NCBI RefSeq assembly: GCF_000959525.1
Contig: NZ_CP009831.1
Span: 868,001 to 932,000, forward strand
DNA: 64,000 bases
Direction of reading: 5' to 3'
Source of the DNA: Burkholderia multivorans ATCC BAA-247
Lineage (GTDB): Bacteria > Pseudomonadota > Gammaproteobacteria > Burkholderiales > Burkholderiaceae
Shown here: piece after piece, positions 19,876 through 29,141 of the stretch
Position numbering within the stretch: the first letter of the stretch is position 1
Layout of the letters: each line of letters begins with the position of its first letter
The notes under the pieces: model-generated
Told to the model about the DNA's origin: nothing
Databases searched by the model: none
What the model saw: only the letters and a program-made list of their open reading frames with translations
Position numbers and translations under genes: made by a program

Positions 19876-21690
19876 TCAGTCATGTGCGTCGGCGCACACG
19901 GGCCGGTGCGGCGCCGCGGACGATGCGTCGCCTGCCGTAGAACCGCTTGCCGCAGGATCGCCCGCCGCCACCTCTCCATGCGCAGCGAACTTCGCGATGC
20001 GCCAGCCGAAGACGATGGCCGGCCCGAGCGTCGTGCCGGGGCCAGGATAGGTGCCGCGGAAGATCGACGCGAGATCGTTGCCGCATGCGAACAGGCCGGG
20101 GATCACGCGCCCGGCGTCATCGAGCACCTCGCCGTTCGCGGTGCCGCTCAGGCCCGCGCTGCACGCGAGATCGGCGGGCCATACGGTCACTGCGTAATAC
20201 GGTCCGGCGCCAATCGGCCGGATGCACGGATTCGGCTGTTGCGCCGGGTCGCCGTTGAAGCGGCTCATCGGGCTGCTGCCGCGCCGGAACGCGGGGTCCT
20301 TGCCGTCCGCGGCGTCACGGTTGTAAGTCTCGACGGTACGCGCGAGACCGGCGGCGTCCACCTGCAGCTTCGCGGCTAGCTCGGCCAGCGTCGCGCCTTT
20401 CACCAGGTAGCCGGCGCGTTCGAACTCGGCGATGCGGGTCGCGCTGCGTGCAGGCATCAGCAGGCCGAGGCCGTACGTGTGGATGAACGCGTCGTCGACG
20501 ATCAGGTGGGCCGGCACGCTTGGCCCGTTGCCGTCGTCGTGCAACATCCCCATCACGAAGTCGTGGTACGAGTTCGACTCGTTGACGAAGCGTTCGCCGC
20601 GACGGTTGACCGCGATCAGGCCGGGCTTCGCGCGATCGAGGATGATATGCGGCCATACGCTGTCGCCGCCGGAGTCGGTGGCCGATGCACGGCGGATCGA
20701 GCACGGCATCCACAGTCCGGGGCTGTCGCCGCCGTCCTCGACACGTGCGCCGACGCGTTGCGCGCGATCGACGCCGTCGCCGGTATGGGTGTCCGGCGAC
20801 AGCGACAGCGGCTGCGCGGCGGCCGGGAACAACTGCCGGCGCAGCGCAGGATGACGCGTGATGCCGCCGGTCGCGAGCACCACGCCGCGCCGCGCGCCGA
20901 TCCGCCTGCGGCCACCGTCCGGCGTCGCGACGATCGCGCCGACGACGCGGCCATTCTCGCGCACGAGTTCGAGCAGCGGCGTGTCGAAGCGCACGTCGAC
21001 ACGCCGCTTGAGCAGGCTGTAGTAAAGCCGTGCGGCCAGCGCGTTGCCCATCACGAGTTGAGTGCCGCGCGCAAAGCGCAATCGGTCGAGCGCATAGCGG
21101 CCGACAACGGCGAGCGTGCGCCTGAAGTTCGCTGCCGACGCGAACGGCGCGAGCAGCGCGTTCAGGTCGTTGCGCGCGACCATCATCCCGCCGAGCCCCA
21201 TGAATTCCTTGCGCGGCGGCCGCACACGCGCGAAGGCGCGGCCGAGCACGCGTGCGTCGAACGGCGCGGGCACGAGCGCACGGCCGCCGTAGGCGGCGCC
21301 GGGCCCGTTCACGTAATCGGGATGCGCGGCGGCGGCGATGAATTTCACGTCGCTGATGCGCGCCAGTTCGTCGATGGCGGCCGGGCCGCTTTGCAGGAAG
21401 GCTTCACGCGCGTCGTCGCCGCCGCGCGCGCCGACTACCGACTGCAGAAAGCGCCGCGCATCCTCGACGCTGTCGGGTACGCCCGCCTCGACGCTCAGGC
21501 GCGTGCCCGGCACCCACGTCGTGCCGCCCGACGTGGCCGTGATGCCGCCCACGGCAGCGGTCTTTTCGCACACGAGGACGGCCAGCCCCTCGTGATCCGC
21601 GACCAGCGCGGCAGTCATGCCCGCTGCGCCCGCGCCGAATACCAGCAGATCCACTTCTTCGTCCCAGCGCTGTTCGACGACCGCACCCAT
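19876..21690 (-). CDS. FAD-dependent oxidoreductase (KstD/fumarate-reductase-like), copy 2
   Basis: A 604-residue flavoprotein with GAGAAG at residues 19-24, CEKTAAVGGITATSGG, NESNSYHD and GTYPGPGTTLGP. It belongs to the same family as the copies at 14553 and 31255 but has a longer C-terminal tail. GGAGACGTGGAC precedes the ATG. A palindrome TGGAATGTTATTCCA and a second half-matching site lie 73-115 bases upstream, so it is probably under the IclR regulator. It is co-oriented with the downstream aldo/keto reductase and with the upstream porin. Confidence 0.9.
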   Translation of the reverse strand: MGAVVEQRWDEEVDLLVFGAGAAGMTAALVADHEGLAVLVCEKTAAVGGITATSGGTTWVPGTRLSVEAGVPDSVEDARRFLQSVVGARGGDDAREAFLQSGPAAIDELARISDVKFIAAAAHPDYVNGPGAAYGGRALVPAPFDARVLGRAFARVRPPRKEFMGLGGMMVARNDLNALLAPFASAANFRRTLAVVGRYALDRLRFARGTQLVMGNALAARLYYSLLKRRVDVRFDTPLLELVRENGRVVGAIVATPDGGRRRIGARRGVVLATGGITRHPALRRQLFPAAAQPLSLSPDTHTGDGVDRAQRVGARVEDGGDSPGLWMPCSIRRASATDSGGDSVWPHIILDRAKPGLIAVNRRGERFVNESNSYHDFVMGMLHDDGNGPSVPAHLIVDDAFIHTYGLGLLMPARSATRIAEFERAGYLVKGATLAELAAKLQVDAAGLARTVETYNRDAADGKDPAFRRGSSPMSRFNGDPAQQPNPCIRPIGAGPYYAVTVWPADLACSAGLSGTANGEVLDDAGRVIPGLFACGNDLASIFRGTYPGPGTTLGPAIVFGWRIAKFAAHGEVAAGDPAASGSTAGDASSAAPHRPVCADAHD

Positions 21691-21762
21691 GTCCACGTCT
21701 CCTTCGTTCCGTGCCGCCGCGCATGCCGATTCGACGCGTGGCGGACGATGTCTTGATGATTG

Positions 21763-21805
21763 TGGAATGTTATTCCAATTAATATGAAAGTGGAATAGTG
21801 TTCTA
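21763..21805. promoter_or_regulatory. Two IclR-type operator boxes upstream of flavoprotein copy 2
   Basis: TGGAATGTTATTCCA (21763-21777) is a perfect palindrome with a 3-bp centre. TGGAATAGTGTTCTA (21791-21805) is a related imperfect copy 28 bp away. The same box recurs at 29043, 31165 and 36034. It closely resembles the known IclR consensus TGGAAATNATTTCCA. Confidence 0.65.
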
Positions 21806-21917
21806 AAAAAGTGTGCAATTGAGCGGGCCACCTGCGTTCCGTCGCGGGACCAAACGGAGACGCCCGCATGCGCGGGCGTTGAAGCGTCAAAGCGTCGAAC
21901 GACGCCGGCGCCGCCGT

Positions 21918-23138
21918 TCAGAACCGGTGCACGATGCCGACGCCGGCCGCGAACTGGCTGCGCGTCGACGACGGCGCCGCGTTGAAGCCGTCGCCGAGCG
22001 TCGCGGTCGCGGCGATGATCTGGCCGCTGCCGTTCGTGCCGAGTGTGGTGCCGTTCGCGCGCTGGTACGCCTCGAGCGCATAGAGTCCGGTGCGCTTCGA
22101 CAACGCGTAGTACTGCGACAGGTTGAACTGCTGATACTGCGCGGCGCTCGTAATGCCGTTGGCCTTGGTCGCGCGCGTGAAGCTGTAGCCCGCGCCGAGA
22201 TCCCAGGCGGTGCCCGGCTTCCAGTGCAGCACGATACCGCCGGTATTGAAGATCGCCGTCTGCGCGAACTTCGAGCCGGCGCCCGGGATGTACTGCACGT
22301 TCGAATAGGTCGCCGACACGTCCCATGCATTGTTGAACGCGTAGCTCGCACCGACCGCGAAGCGCTGTTGCGCCTGCGCCGTCTGATAGCCGTTCGTGAG
22401 CGCGGACACGCCCGCCTGCGCGCCGTTGTTCGAGGTCGTCGAATTCGCGCCGAACGCGCCGCCGCCGGGTGTCGAGTTGTTGATCCGCGAGAAGCCGACC
22501 GCCATCCCGAGCGGGCCGTTCGCGTACTGGATCGCGGTGGTCCAGGTCGAACCGGCGTTCATGCTGCCCGCGATGCCGCCGAGCGAATACGAGCCGCCGA
22601 ACGTGAAGCCGTAGAGTTTCGGCGACGTGTATTCGATCGTATTGTTCGCGCGATAGATCGTATCGAGCCCGTCGATGTCGCCCGGATGCGCGCCGAAGAA
22701 GCCGGTCAGCCAATTGGTCGGACTGTACGGAGAAAGGAGCTGGTAGTAGGACGCGTACTGGCGGCCGAACGTCAGCGACCCATACGCGGGGTTCGTGAAG
22801 CCGACCCACGCCTGGCGGCCGAACATCGCGTCGGTGTACTGCTGCGCACCATTCGCGGAGTTGAGGCCCGACTCGAGCACGAACACGGCCTTCGTGCCGG
22901 CGCCGAGATCTTCCGAGCCCTTGACGCCGAAGCGGCTGCCGGCCCACACGCCGGTCGCCATCTTGACCGACGCATGGCCGCCGGCGGTGGAGCCGAGCGT
23001 CGTCTGGCTGCTCTGGTAGGCGATGCCGTTGTCGACGACGCCATAGAGCGTGATGCTCGACTGCGCGAACGCAGGCGAGGCGGCGAGCAGTGCGGCGCCG
23101 GCCGCGAGCGCGCGGCGGGCGGTACGACGATGTTTCAT
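21918..23138 (-). CDS. Gram-negative porin (OpcP/OmpC-type)
   Basis: A 406-residue outer-membrane trimeric porin with an N-terminal signal peptide ending AFAQS. SSITLYGVVDNGIAY follows, then repeated amphipathic beta strands, the GRQAWVGF and LTFGRQYA motifs, and a C-terminal VHRF with the terminal Phe needed for assembly. It probably admits the substrate of the surrounding pathway. It is in line with the shikimate-dehydrogenase-like gene 129 bases upstream and the ABC importer, so the outer- and inner-membrane uptake steps may be co-expressed. Confidence 0.93.
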   Translation of the reverse strand: MKHRRTARRALAAGAALLAASPAFAQSSITLYGVVDNGIAYQSSQTTLGSTAGGHASVKMATGVWAGSRFGVKGSEDLGAGTKAVFVLESGLNSANGAQQYTDAMFGRQAWVGFTNPAYGSLTFGRQYASYYQLLSPYSPTNWLTGFFGAHPGDIDGLDTIYRANNTIEYTSPKLYGFTFGGSYSLGGIAGSMNAGSTWTTAIQYANGPLGMAVGFSRINNSTPGGGAFGANSTTSNNGAQAGVSALTNGYQTAQAQQRFAVGASYAFNNAWDVSATYSNVQYIPGAGSKFAQTAIFNTGGIVLHWKPGTAWDLGAGYSFTRATKANGITSAAQYQQFNLSQYYALSKRTGLYALEAYQRANGTTLGTNGSGQIIAATATLGDGFNAAPSSTRSQFAAGVGIVHRF

Positions 23139-23267
23139 CGGGTGTCTCCTGATTGTTGTGGCGATACGGGGGCGGCGGCGCGGCGCGCCGCCGTCGTACA
23201 GCGGAAGCGGGTCAGCGGCGCGCGCGGTGTCCGGGCGGGCTCATGCGCGCGCAGATCGCGCGCGCGT

Positions 23268-24110
23268 TCATGCGGAGGGCTCCGTCAGGAACGCGACCAT
23301 GCGGTCGCACACGCGCGCGAACATCTGTGTGCCGGTGACGGTGCGGCAGCCGCGTGCGCGCGCCGCTTCGATGAAGGGCGTCAATGGCGGCTTCGTGACG
23401 ACGTCGCCGACGAACGTGGTGGCCGGCACGCGCGACACGTCGATAGGCAGTGGATCGTCCGCGCGCATACCCATCGGCGACGCATTGACGATCACGTCGA
23501 ACGCCTCGGGCGCGACGTCCTCAGTGGCGATGCACACCGCGCCGCGCTGCAGTGCGGCGAGCCGTCCGACGAGTGCGCCGGCGCGCACGGCGTCGTTGTC
23601 GCGCACGTCGACAGACGCGGCGCCCGCCGTCACCAGCGCGTGGCCGATCGCCGAGCCGGCGCCCCCCGCGCCGACCAGCAGCGCGCGCTTCCCGCGCAGG
23701 TCGCAGCCGGCGTCGGCGAGCGCGGCGACGAAGCCGATGCCGTCGAACATGCCGCCGTGCCAGCCGCCGTCAGCCGTGCGGCGCAGCGTGTTCACCGCGC
23801 CGAGGAACGCAGCTTCGTCAGATAGGCTCGTGCAGAATGCGGCGGCGCTGAACTTGTGCGGCACGGTGACGATCACGCCGTCGACATTGCGCATTGGCGA
23901 CACGCCCGCGAAGAACGCCGCGAGATGGTCCGGCGCGACATGCGCGGGGACCACGAGCGCATCGCGGCCGGCCTCGCGCAGCGCGGCCGTCACGCCGTTC
24001 GGCGAGCGCACCTGCGCGATCGGGTCGCCGACGATGAAGTGGATGCGCGTCGCGCCGCTCAGGCCTTCGTCGAGCGAAACGGGAACGGGCGCGGTCAGAG
24101 GGGAAGTCAT
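23268..24110 (-). CDS. Shikimate dehydrogenase-like protein
   Basis: A 280-residue member of the AroE/YdiB family: N-terminal substrate domain with the catalytic Lys in TVPHKF and the catalytic Asp in MFDGIGF, and a Rossmann domain with GAGGAGSA. The usual N-terminal Ser pair motif is altered (GDPIAQVRSPN), which is more like the catabolic quinate/shikimate-dehydrogenase-like group than biosynthetic AroE. It likely oxidises a hydroxylated cyclohexane or cyclohexene carboxylate. Its ATG overlaps the stop of the LivMGF fusion (ATGA), tying it to the ABC importer. Confidence 0.88.
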   Translation of the reverse strand: MTSPLTAPVPVSLDEGLSGATRIHFIVGDPIAQVRSPNGVTAALREAGRDALVVPAHVAPDHLAAFFAGVSPMRNVDGVIVTVPHKFSAAAFCTSLSDEAAFLGAVNTLRRTADGGWHGGMFDGIGFVAALADAGCDLRGKRALLVGAGGAGSAIGHALVTAGAASVDVRDNDAVRAGALVGRLAALQRGAVCIATEDVAPEAFDVIVNASPMGMRADDPLPIDVSRVPATTFVGDVVTKPPLTPFIEAARARGCRTVTGTQMFARVCDRMVAFLTEPSA

Positions 24111-26671
24111 GCTGTTTTCATCTCCAGGGTTGAACCGGCATCGTCATGCACAATGCCGAGCAGTCTTGCCTGCGTGGCCGCGTCCTGTTCGAGCGCGGCC
24201 GCGCTGCTTTCGTGGGCGACGCGGCCGTTGACGAGCACGTACGCGCGGTCGGCGATCGGCAGCACCATGTCGGCCTGGTGCTCGACGATCACCACGCTCG
24301 CGCGCTCGCGCAGCTTCACGACCGCGTCGAGCACTTCCTGCACGACGGCGGGCGCGAGCCCTTCGAACGGCTCGTCGAGCAGGATCGCCTTCGCGGGCGC
24401 CATCAACGCGCGCGCGATCGCCACCATCTGCCGCTCGCCGCCCGACAGGTGTTCGGCGCGCGCGTCCTTGCGGGTCGCGAGGCGCGGGAACAGCGCGAAC
24501 ATCTCGTCGACGCTCGCGCCGCCCTTGCGCGCGGCGAGCCGCAGGTTTTCCGCGACGGTGAGGTTCGGGAACAGCCTGCGGCCCTCGGGCACCATCGCGA
24601 GGCCGAGGCGGTTGATCTCGTGCGCGGGGCGGCCGGTGATGTCGTGGCCGTCGAACGTGATGCGCCCGGCCGTGACGTCGGCGACGCCGGTCGCGGCGCG
24701 CAGCGTCGTCGTCTTGCCGACGCCGTTGCGTCCGAGGATCGCGATCACTTCGCCTTCGTGCAGCGTGATGTCGATGCCGTCGAGGATCGTGTTGCCGGTG
24801 TAGCCCGCCTTTACGTTTTCGAGACGGAGCAGCGGCCGGCGCGCGGCTGCCGCCGCACCGTCGTGCGCGCGAGCTTCGTCGTCGCGCGCGGCGAGCCGCG
24901 CATCGACCGGCCGTTCGCCTTTCGCATGACCGAGGTACGCTTCGATCACTTCCGGATGGCGCGCAACCTCGGCGGGGGAGCCGTCCGCGATCAGACGGCC
25001 GCGATGCAGCACGCTGACGCGATCCGAGATGGTCAGCACGCGGTCGATGTCGTGCTCGATCAGCAGCACCGCATGATGGTTCGCGAGCTCGCGAATGATC
25101 GCGGCGACGCGCGCGCGATCGGCTTCGGCGAGACCGGCGAGCGGCTCGTCGAGCAGCAGTAGGCGCGCGCGCGTCGCGAGCGACAGCGCGATTTCGAGCA
25201 GGCGCTGCTCGCCGTGCGACAGGCTTTCGCACGCGTGCGCCGCGCGCTCGACGAGGCCGACTGCCGCGAGCAGCGACCAGGTCTGCGCATTCTGTTCGTC
25301 GAGCTTGTGCGCGTCGCGCCACAGGCCGAGGCGATCGTGCTGCGCGGCCTGCACGGCGACACGCACGTTCTCGAACGCGGTGAGGTTGCGGAACACGCTG
25401 AGGATCTGGAACGAGCGGCTCATGCCGAGCCGCACGCGCCGGAACATCGCGAGCTTCGTCACGTCGCGGCCGTCGAACGTGATCGTGCCGGCGCTCGGAG
25501 ACAGCACGCCGGTCAGCATGTTGAAGAAGGTGGTCTTGCCCGCGCCGTTCGGGCCGATGAAGCTGTGCAGCCGGTACGGATGGACGTCGAGGTCGATCCG
25601 GTCGGCGGTCACCAGCGAGCCGAAACGCTTCGACAGGCCGCGCACGCTCAGCACCGGCGTAGCGGGATCGGAGTCGATGCGGCTTGCGCGATACGGTGCG
25701 ATGACGTCGGGACGCGCGGGAATCGTGTCGCGCACGAGTGTCCAGCGCGACCGCCGCAGCACGCGCTGCACGATGCCGTGGATGCCTTCGGGCGAGAAGA
25801 ACGCGAACGCGATGACGATCGGCGCGAAGATCAGCCACCAGTGCTCGGTGAGGCTGCTCAGCTTGTCCTCGAGCAGGATGAACGCGATCGCACCCCACAG
25901 CGGCCCGAGAAACTGGTGGACGCCGCCGAGCACGGTCATCAGCAGGCTGTCGCCCGCGTGTTCCCAGCTCAGGTTGTTCGCATACGCGCCCTGCAGCATC
26001 AGGCACAGCAGGCCGCCCGCATAGCCGATCACGGCCGCCGAGATCACGAAGGCGCGCAACTTGAGCCGGTAGGTGTCGTAGCCGAGGCTCGCCGCGCGCT
26101 GCTCGTTGTCGCGCAACGCCTGCAGCGCGCGCCCGAACGGCGCATGCACGATGCGCCACAGCAGCCAGGCGACGGCGATCACCGTCACGCACGCGAACAC
26201 GTGGAAGGCGGCGGCCGTCGGGAAGGTCGGGCGCGGCACGTTCTGCAGGCCGTTTTCGCCGCCGGTCACGTCGGTCCACTTGAACGCGATCTCGAACGCG
26301 ATCTGCGAGCAGGCGAGCGTGAGCAGCGAGAAGTACAGCCCGCGCCGGCGCAACACGATCGCGCCGATCAGCGCGGCCAGCACGGTCGTCACGATCACGC
26401 TGGCCGCGAGCGCGAGCACTTCGTTGCCAAGCACGTGCAGCAGCGACACGGCGACCAGATAGGTGGTCGTGCCGAAGAACACCGATGCGCCGAACGGCAC
26501 CAGCCCCGTGTAGGCGACGAGCAGGTTCACGCCCATCCCGTACAGCGTGTAGATCGCGATCTGCGTCGCGCGTTCGAGCGGTGTGCCGGTCGCGGTGAGC
26601 GCGAGCGACACGGCGACCAGCGAGAGGGTGAGCACCGCGACCGGGTGCCAGGTCAGATGGCCGAGTTTCAT
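24107..26671 (-). CDS. Triple-fusion ABC importer subunit: LivM permease + LivG ATPase + LivF ATPase
   Basis: One uninterrupted 854-residue frame carries three parts of a branched-chain-amino-acid-type (HAAT) importer. Residues 1-300 are a LivM permease with 8-10 helices. About 340-580 are a LivG ATPase (GPNGAGKT 373-380, LSHGEQ about 484, LLLLDEP about 504). About 614-850 are a LivF ATPase (GRNGVGKT 647-654, LSGGE about 742, ILLDEP about 763). The linkers are Ala/Arg-rich. No internal stop or frameshift is seen. The start at 26671 overlaps the livH stop. HAAT importers in catabolic clusters often carry aromatic or alicyclic acids, so amino acids need not be the substrate. Confidence 0.93.
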   Translation of the reverse strand: MKLGHLTWHPVAVLTLSLVAVSLALTATGTPLERATQIAIYTLYGMGVNLLVAYTGLVPFGASVFFGTTTYLVAVSLLHVLGNEVLALAASVIVTTVLAALIGAIVLRRRGLYFSLLTLACSQIAFEIAFKWTDVTGGENGLQNVPRPTFPTAAAFHVFACVTVIAVAWLLWRIVHAPFGRALQALRDNEQRAASLGYDTYRLKLRAFVISAAVIGYAGGLLCLMLQGAYANNLSWEHAGDSLLMTVLGGVHQFLGPLWGAIAFILLEDKLSSLTEHWWLIFAPIVIAFAFFSPEGIHGIVQRVLRRSRWTLVRDTIPARPDVIAPYRASRIDSDPATPVLSVRGLSKRFGSLVTADRIDLDVHPYRLHSFIGPNGAGKTTFFNMLTGVLSPSAGTITFDGRDVTKLAMFRRVRLGMSRSFQILSVFRNLTAFENVRVAVQAAQHDRLGLWRDAHKLDEQNAQTWSLLAAVGLVERAAHACESLSHGEQRLLEIALSLATRARLLLLDEPLAGLAEADRARVAAIIRELANHHAVLLIEHDIDRVLTISDRVSVLHRGRLIADGSPAEVARHPEVIEAYLGHAKGERPVDARLAARDDEARAHDGAAAAARRPLLRLENVKAGYTGNTILDGIDITLHEGEVIAILGRNGVGKTTTLRAATGVADVTAGRITFDGHDITGRPAHEINRLGLAMVPEGRRLFPNLTVAENLRLAARKGGASVDEMFALFPRLATRKDARAEHLSGGERQMVAIARALMAPAKAILLDEPFEGLAPAVVQEVLDAVVKLRERASVVIVEHQADMVLPIADRAYVLVNGRVAHESSAAALEQDAATQARLLGIVHDDAGSTLEMKTA

Positions 26672-27537
26672 TCGAAGCGCTCCCAGCGTTCGCCAAACAG
26701 CCCGCGAGGGCGTACCAGCAGGACGACGGCCATCAGCACGTACATCGCGACCGATGAGCCTTCGGGAAAGAACTGCACGGCCAGCGCGGTCACGATGCCG
26801 ACCAGCAGGCCCGCGACCACGGCGCCCGCGAACGAGCCGAGGCCGCCGATCGTGACGATCACGAACGCGGGCATCACCGCGGCGGTCGCCATGCCCGGCG
26901 TGACCGTGAGCAGCGGCGCGGCCAGCACGCCGGCGGCGCCCGCGAGCAGCGCGCCGAGCGCGAACGCGCCGGTCAGCACGCGCGGCAGGTTGATGCCGAG
27001 CAGGCCGACCATCTCCGGATCGCGACTGCCCGCGCGCAGGATCCGCCCGTACGGCGTGTAGTTCATGAACCACCACAGCGCGACGAGGATCGCGACCGTC
27101 GCGCCGAGCACGAACAGCCGGTATTTCGTGATCAGCAGCGGCCCGTAGACGAGCAGGCCGCCGAGCGCGTCGGGCGGGCCGAACGGCAGGCCGCCCGCGC
27201 CCCACACGAGTCGCGTCAGCGCGGTAATCAGCAGCGACAGCGCGAACGTGACGATCAGGCTGAGCAGCGGCTCCTTGCCGTACAGCCGCCGGATGAAGAC
27301 CACCTCGATCAGCACGCCGACCGCGGCGACGAGCAGCGGCGCGAGCACGACGGCCGCCCAGCCGAACTGCGTCGATAGCGCGATCGCGAAATACGCGCCG
27401 AGCGCGAACAGCGCGCCATGCGCGAAATTCACGATGCCCAGCAGCCCGCAGATGATCGACAGCCCGATCGCGAGCAGCACGTAAAGGAATCCCAGCACCA
27501 GTCCGTTGGCAACCTGGGACAACACCATTTCTGCCAT
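26668..27537 (-). CDS. Branched-chain-type ABC transporter permease LivH
   Basis: The 289-residue membrane protein has about eight helices and the LivH-type opening (QVANGLVLGFLYVLLAIGLS, then GIVNFAHGALFALGAY). A conserved loop IGGLGSFAGAVVAGLLVG lies in the last third. It pairs with the LivM part of the fusion to form the channel. The start at 27537 has GGAG six bases upstream. It lies between the binding-protein gene and the fusion gene, in the usual order. Confidence 0.93.
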   Translation of the reverse strand: MAEMVLSQVANGLVLGFLYVLLAIGLSIICGLLGIVNFAHGALFALGAYFAIALSTQFGWAAVVLAPLLVAAVGVLIEVVFIRRLYGKEPLLSLIVTFALSLLITALTRLVWGAGGLPFGPPDALGGLLVYGPLLITKYRLFVLGATVAILVALWWFMNYTPYGRILRAGSRDPEMVGLLGINLPRVLTGAFALGALLAGAAGVLAAPLLTVTPGMATAAVMPAFVIVTIGGLGSFAGAVVAGLLVGIVTALAVQFFPEGSSVAMYVLMAVVLLVRPRGLFGERWERFE

Positions 27538-27659
27538 GCCCATCTCCAGTGTGCGACCCGCCGGGCCAGCGCCGCGCCGTTTGGGCGCGGGGCGGGCAGC
27601 GTGCGCGGGATCCGCTCGAGGTTTGCCGGCGCATGCGCCGGCGAGGCGGCGGCGCGCCG

Positions 27660-28958
27660 TCAGCGCGCGGCCATCGTGCAGCCAATCTCCTGCCGCGTGC
27701 CGTACAGGCGGTCGAGTTCGGCAGGGTTCTGCGGCACGACGGAGATCGGGTCGAGCCAGTCCCATTTGTCGGCGATCCGGTCCTTCACCTTGAACACGGT
27801 CCAGCGCCGCAGCAGCTGGTGATCCCATGGACGGAAGTGCGCGGGGCCGCTGCCGTCGACGAGCTGCACGGTCTCGAGGCTCTGCACGATGTCCGCGCCG
27901 GACGTGCTTTTCGCCTGGTTGATCGCCTGCAGCAGCGCGCGCGTCGTGAACCAGCCGATCCATGCCTTGTCAGCGGGCGGCTTGCCGTACTTCGCCGTGT
28001 AGCGCTTGACGAACGCGACTTCGTCCGGCGAATGGCCGGGCGAGCTGAAGTGCCACGGCTTGCCGTAGTAGCCGGTGGCCGCATCGACGCTGATCGACCA
28101 CAGATCCGAATCGCCGATGATCGGGCACGCGACCGGAATGCGGCCTTTCATGCCCATTTCCGCGTATTGCTTCAGGAACGTCGACAGGTCGCCGCCCGGC
28201 AGCCCGAGCAGCACGACGTCGGGCTTCGACTGGCGGATCTTCAGGATGAACGAGCTGAAATCGGTCGTGTTCAGCGGCGTGACGTCGGCGCCGGTCATCG
28301 TGCCGCCGGACTGCTTCAGCAGCTCGGACATCGAACGCTGGATGTCCTGTCCGTACGCGTAGTTCGCGACCAGGAAGTGCCATTTCCTGCCGATCGCGAA
28401 CAGCGACGGCGCGAGCGCGCGGCAGGTGACGGGCGTCGGGCTTAGCACGCGGAACGTATACGGGTTGCAACTGCTGCCGGTCAGCTCGCGCGCGGCGGCG
28501 TTCGGCGCGATATACGGCGTTTTGGTGCGCCACGCGACCGACGACATCGCCAGCGACGTGCCGCTGTTGGTGCCGCCGATCACCGCGATCGCCTTGTCCT
28601 GCTCGACGAGCTTCTGCATGTTCTGCTGCGCCGACTGCGGATTGGGTTCGTCGTACCACACGAGATCGATGCGGCGGCCGCGCGCGTGGTTGCCTGCGTC
28701 GTCGAGCGCGAGCTTGACGCCGTTGGCGATCACTTCGCCCTGTTCGGTCCATACGCCCTGCTTGGCCATCAGCAGTCCGAGCCTCAGCGGCTGCTCGCCT
28801 TGGGCGCGCACGATCGCGGGCGCGGCGAGCGCCGCCGCGCCGCCCGCGAGCGCCTTGCCCGCGGTCACGAGCCACGCGCGTCGCGACGGCGCCGGGCTGT
28901 CGGATGCGTCGCGCCGATGGCTGGAAAGGGTGTCGTCCTGCTGGTGCTGGTCCGTCAT
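27660..28958 (-). CDS. HAAT-type ABC transporter substrate-binding protein (Tat signal)
   Basis: A 432-residue periplasmic LivK/AmiC-type binding protein. The N-terminus has a twin-arginine signal (SRRAWL followed by an Ala-rich stretch ending IVRAQG), so it may be exported folded. The mature protein has the two-lobe peripla_BP_6 fold (LRLGLLMAKQGVWTEQGE, ELLKQSGG, FSSFILKIRQSKPDVVLLGL). It heads the importer operon and is divergent from the Gfo/Idh/MocA gene, with an IclR-type box between them. The ligand is probably a ring carboxylate, inferred from the neighbours. Confidence 0.9.
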   Translation of the reverse strand: MTDQHQQDDTLSSHRRDASDSPAPSRRAWLVTAGKALAGGAAALAAPAIVRAQGEQPLRLGLLMAKQGVWTEQGEVIANGVKLALDDAGNHARGRRIDLVWYDEPNPQSAQQNMQKLVEQDKAIAVIGGTNSGTSLAMSSVAWRTKTPYIAPNAAARELTGSSCNPYTFRVLSPTPVTCRALAPSLFAIGRKWHFLVANYAYGQDIQRSMSELLKQSGGTMTGADVTPLNTTDFSSFILKIRQSKPDVVLLGLPGGDLSTFLKQYAEMGMKGRIPVACPIIGDSDLWSISVDAATGYYGKPWHFSSPGHSPDEVAFVKRYTAKYGKPPADKAWIGWFTTRALLQAINQAKSTSGADIVQSLETVQLVDGSGPAHFRPWDHQLLRRWTVFKVKDRIADKWDWLDPISVVPQNPAELDRLYGTRQEIGCTMAAR

Positions 28959-29042
28959 CTGTCTGCGCTCCTGTTCCCGGTGATGGGTCGACGCCGCGCC
29001 ATCGCGGCGCGCGGCAATTTTTTGGTGAACTCTAGTTCAAAC

Positions 29043-29057
29043 TGGAATAGCATTCAA
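29043..29057. promoter_or_regulatory. IclR-type operator box between importer and Gfo/Idh genes
   Basis: TGGAATAGCATTCAA matches the TGGAAT-N3-ATTCCA box at 13 of 15 positions. A second inverted repeat, TGAACT-CT-AGTTCA (29026-29039), abuts it. It lies 85 bp from the binding-protein start and 84 bp from the dehydrogenase start. Confidence 0.6.
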
Positions 29058-29141
29058 CAATCAAAGACGATTTCAAGAAATCGGGGTATTCACCCGGTTG
29101 GTCGCGGACACGCGTCGTAAACCCGAAAAGGAGATGAAGCG

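Noticed and set aside
26672-27685. Upstream extension of the LivMGF frame (to 1192 residues)
   Set aside because: It lies antisense-in-frame over livH, is Arg-rich and lacks family similarity; the ATG at 26671 overlapping the livH stop is the natural start.
28992-29030. GC-rich hairpin (CGCCGCG-CCAT-CGCGGCG) with a nearby run of T
   Set aside because: The T run is eight bases beyond the stem, and the site is between divergent promoters where a terminator is not expected.
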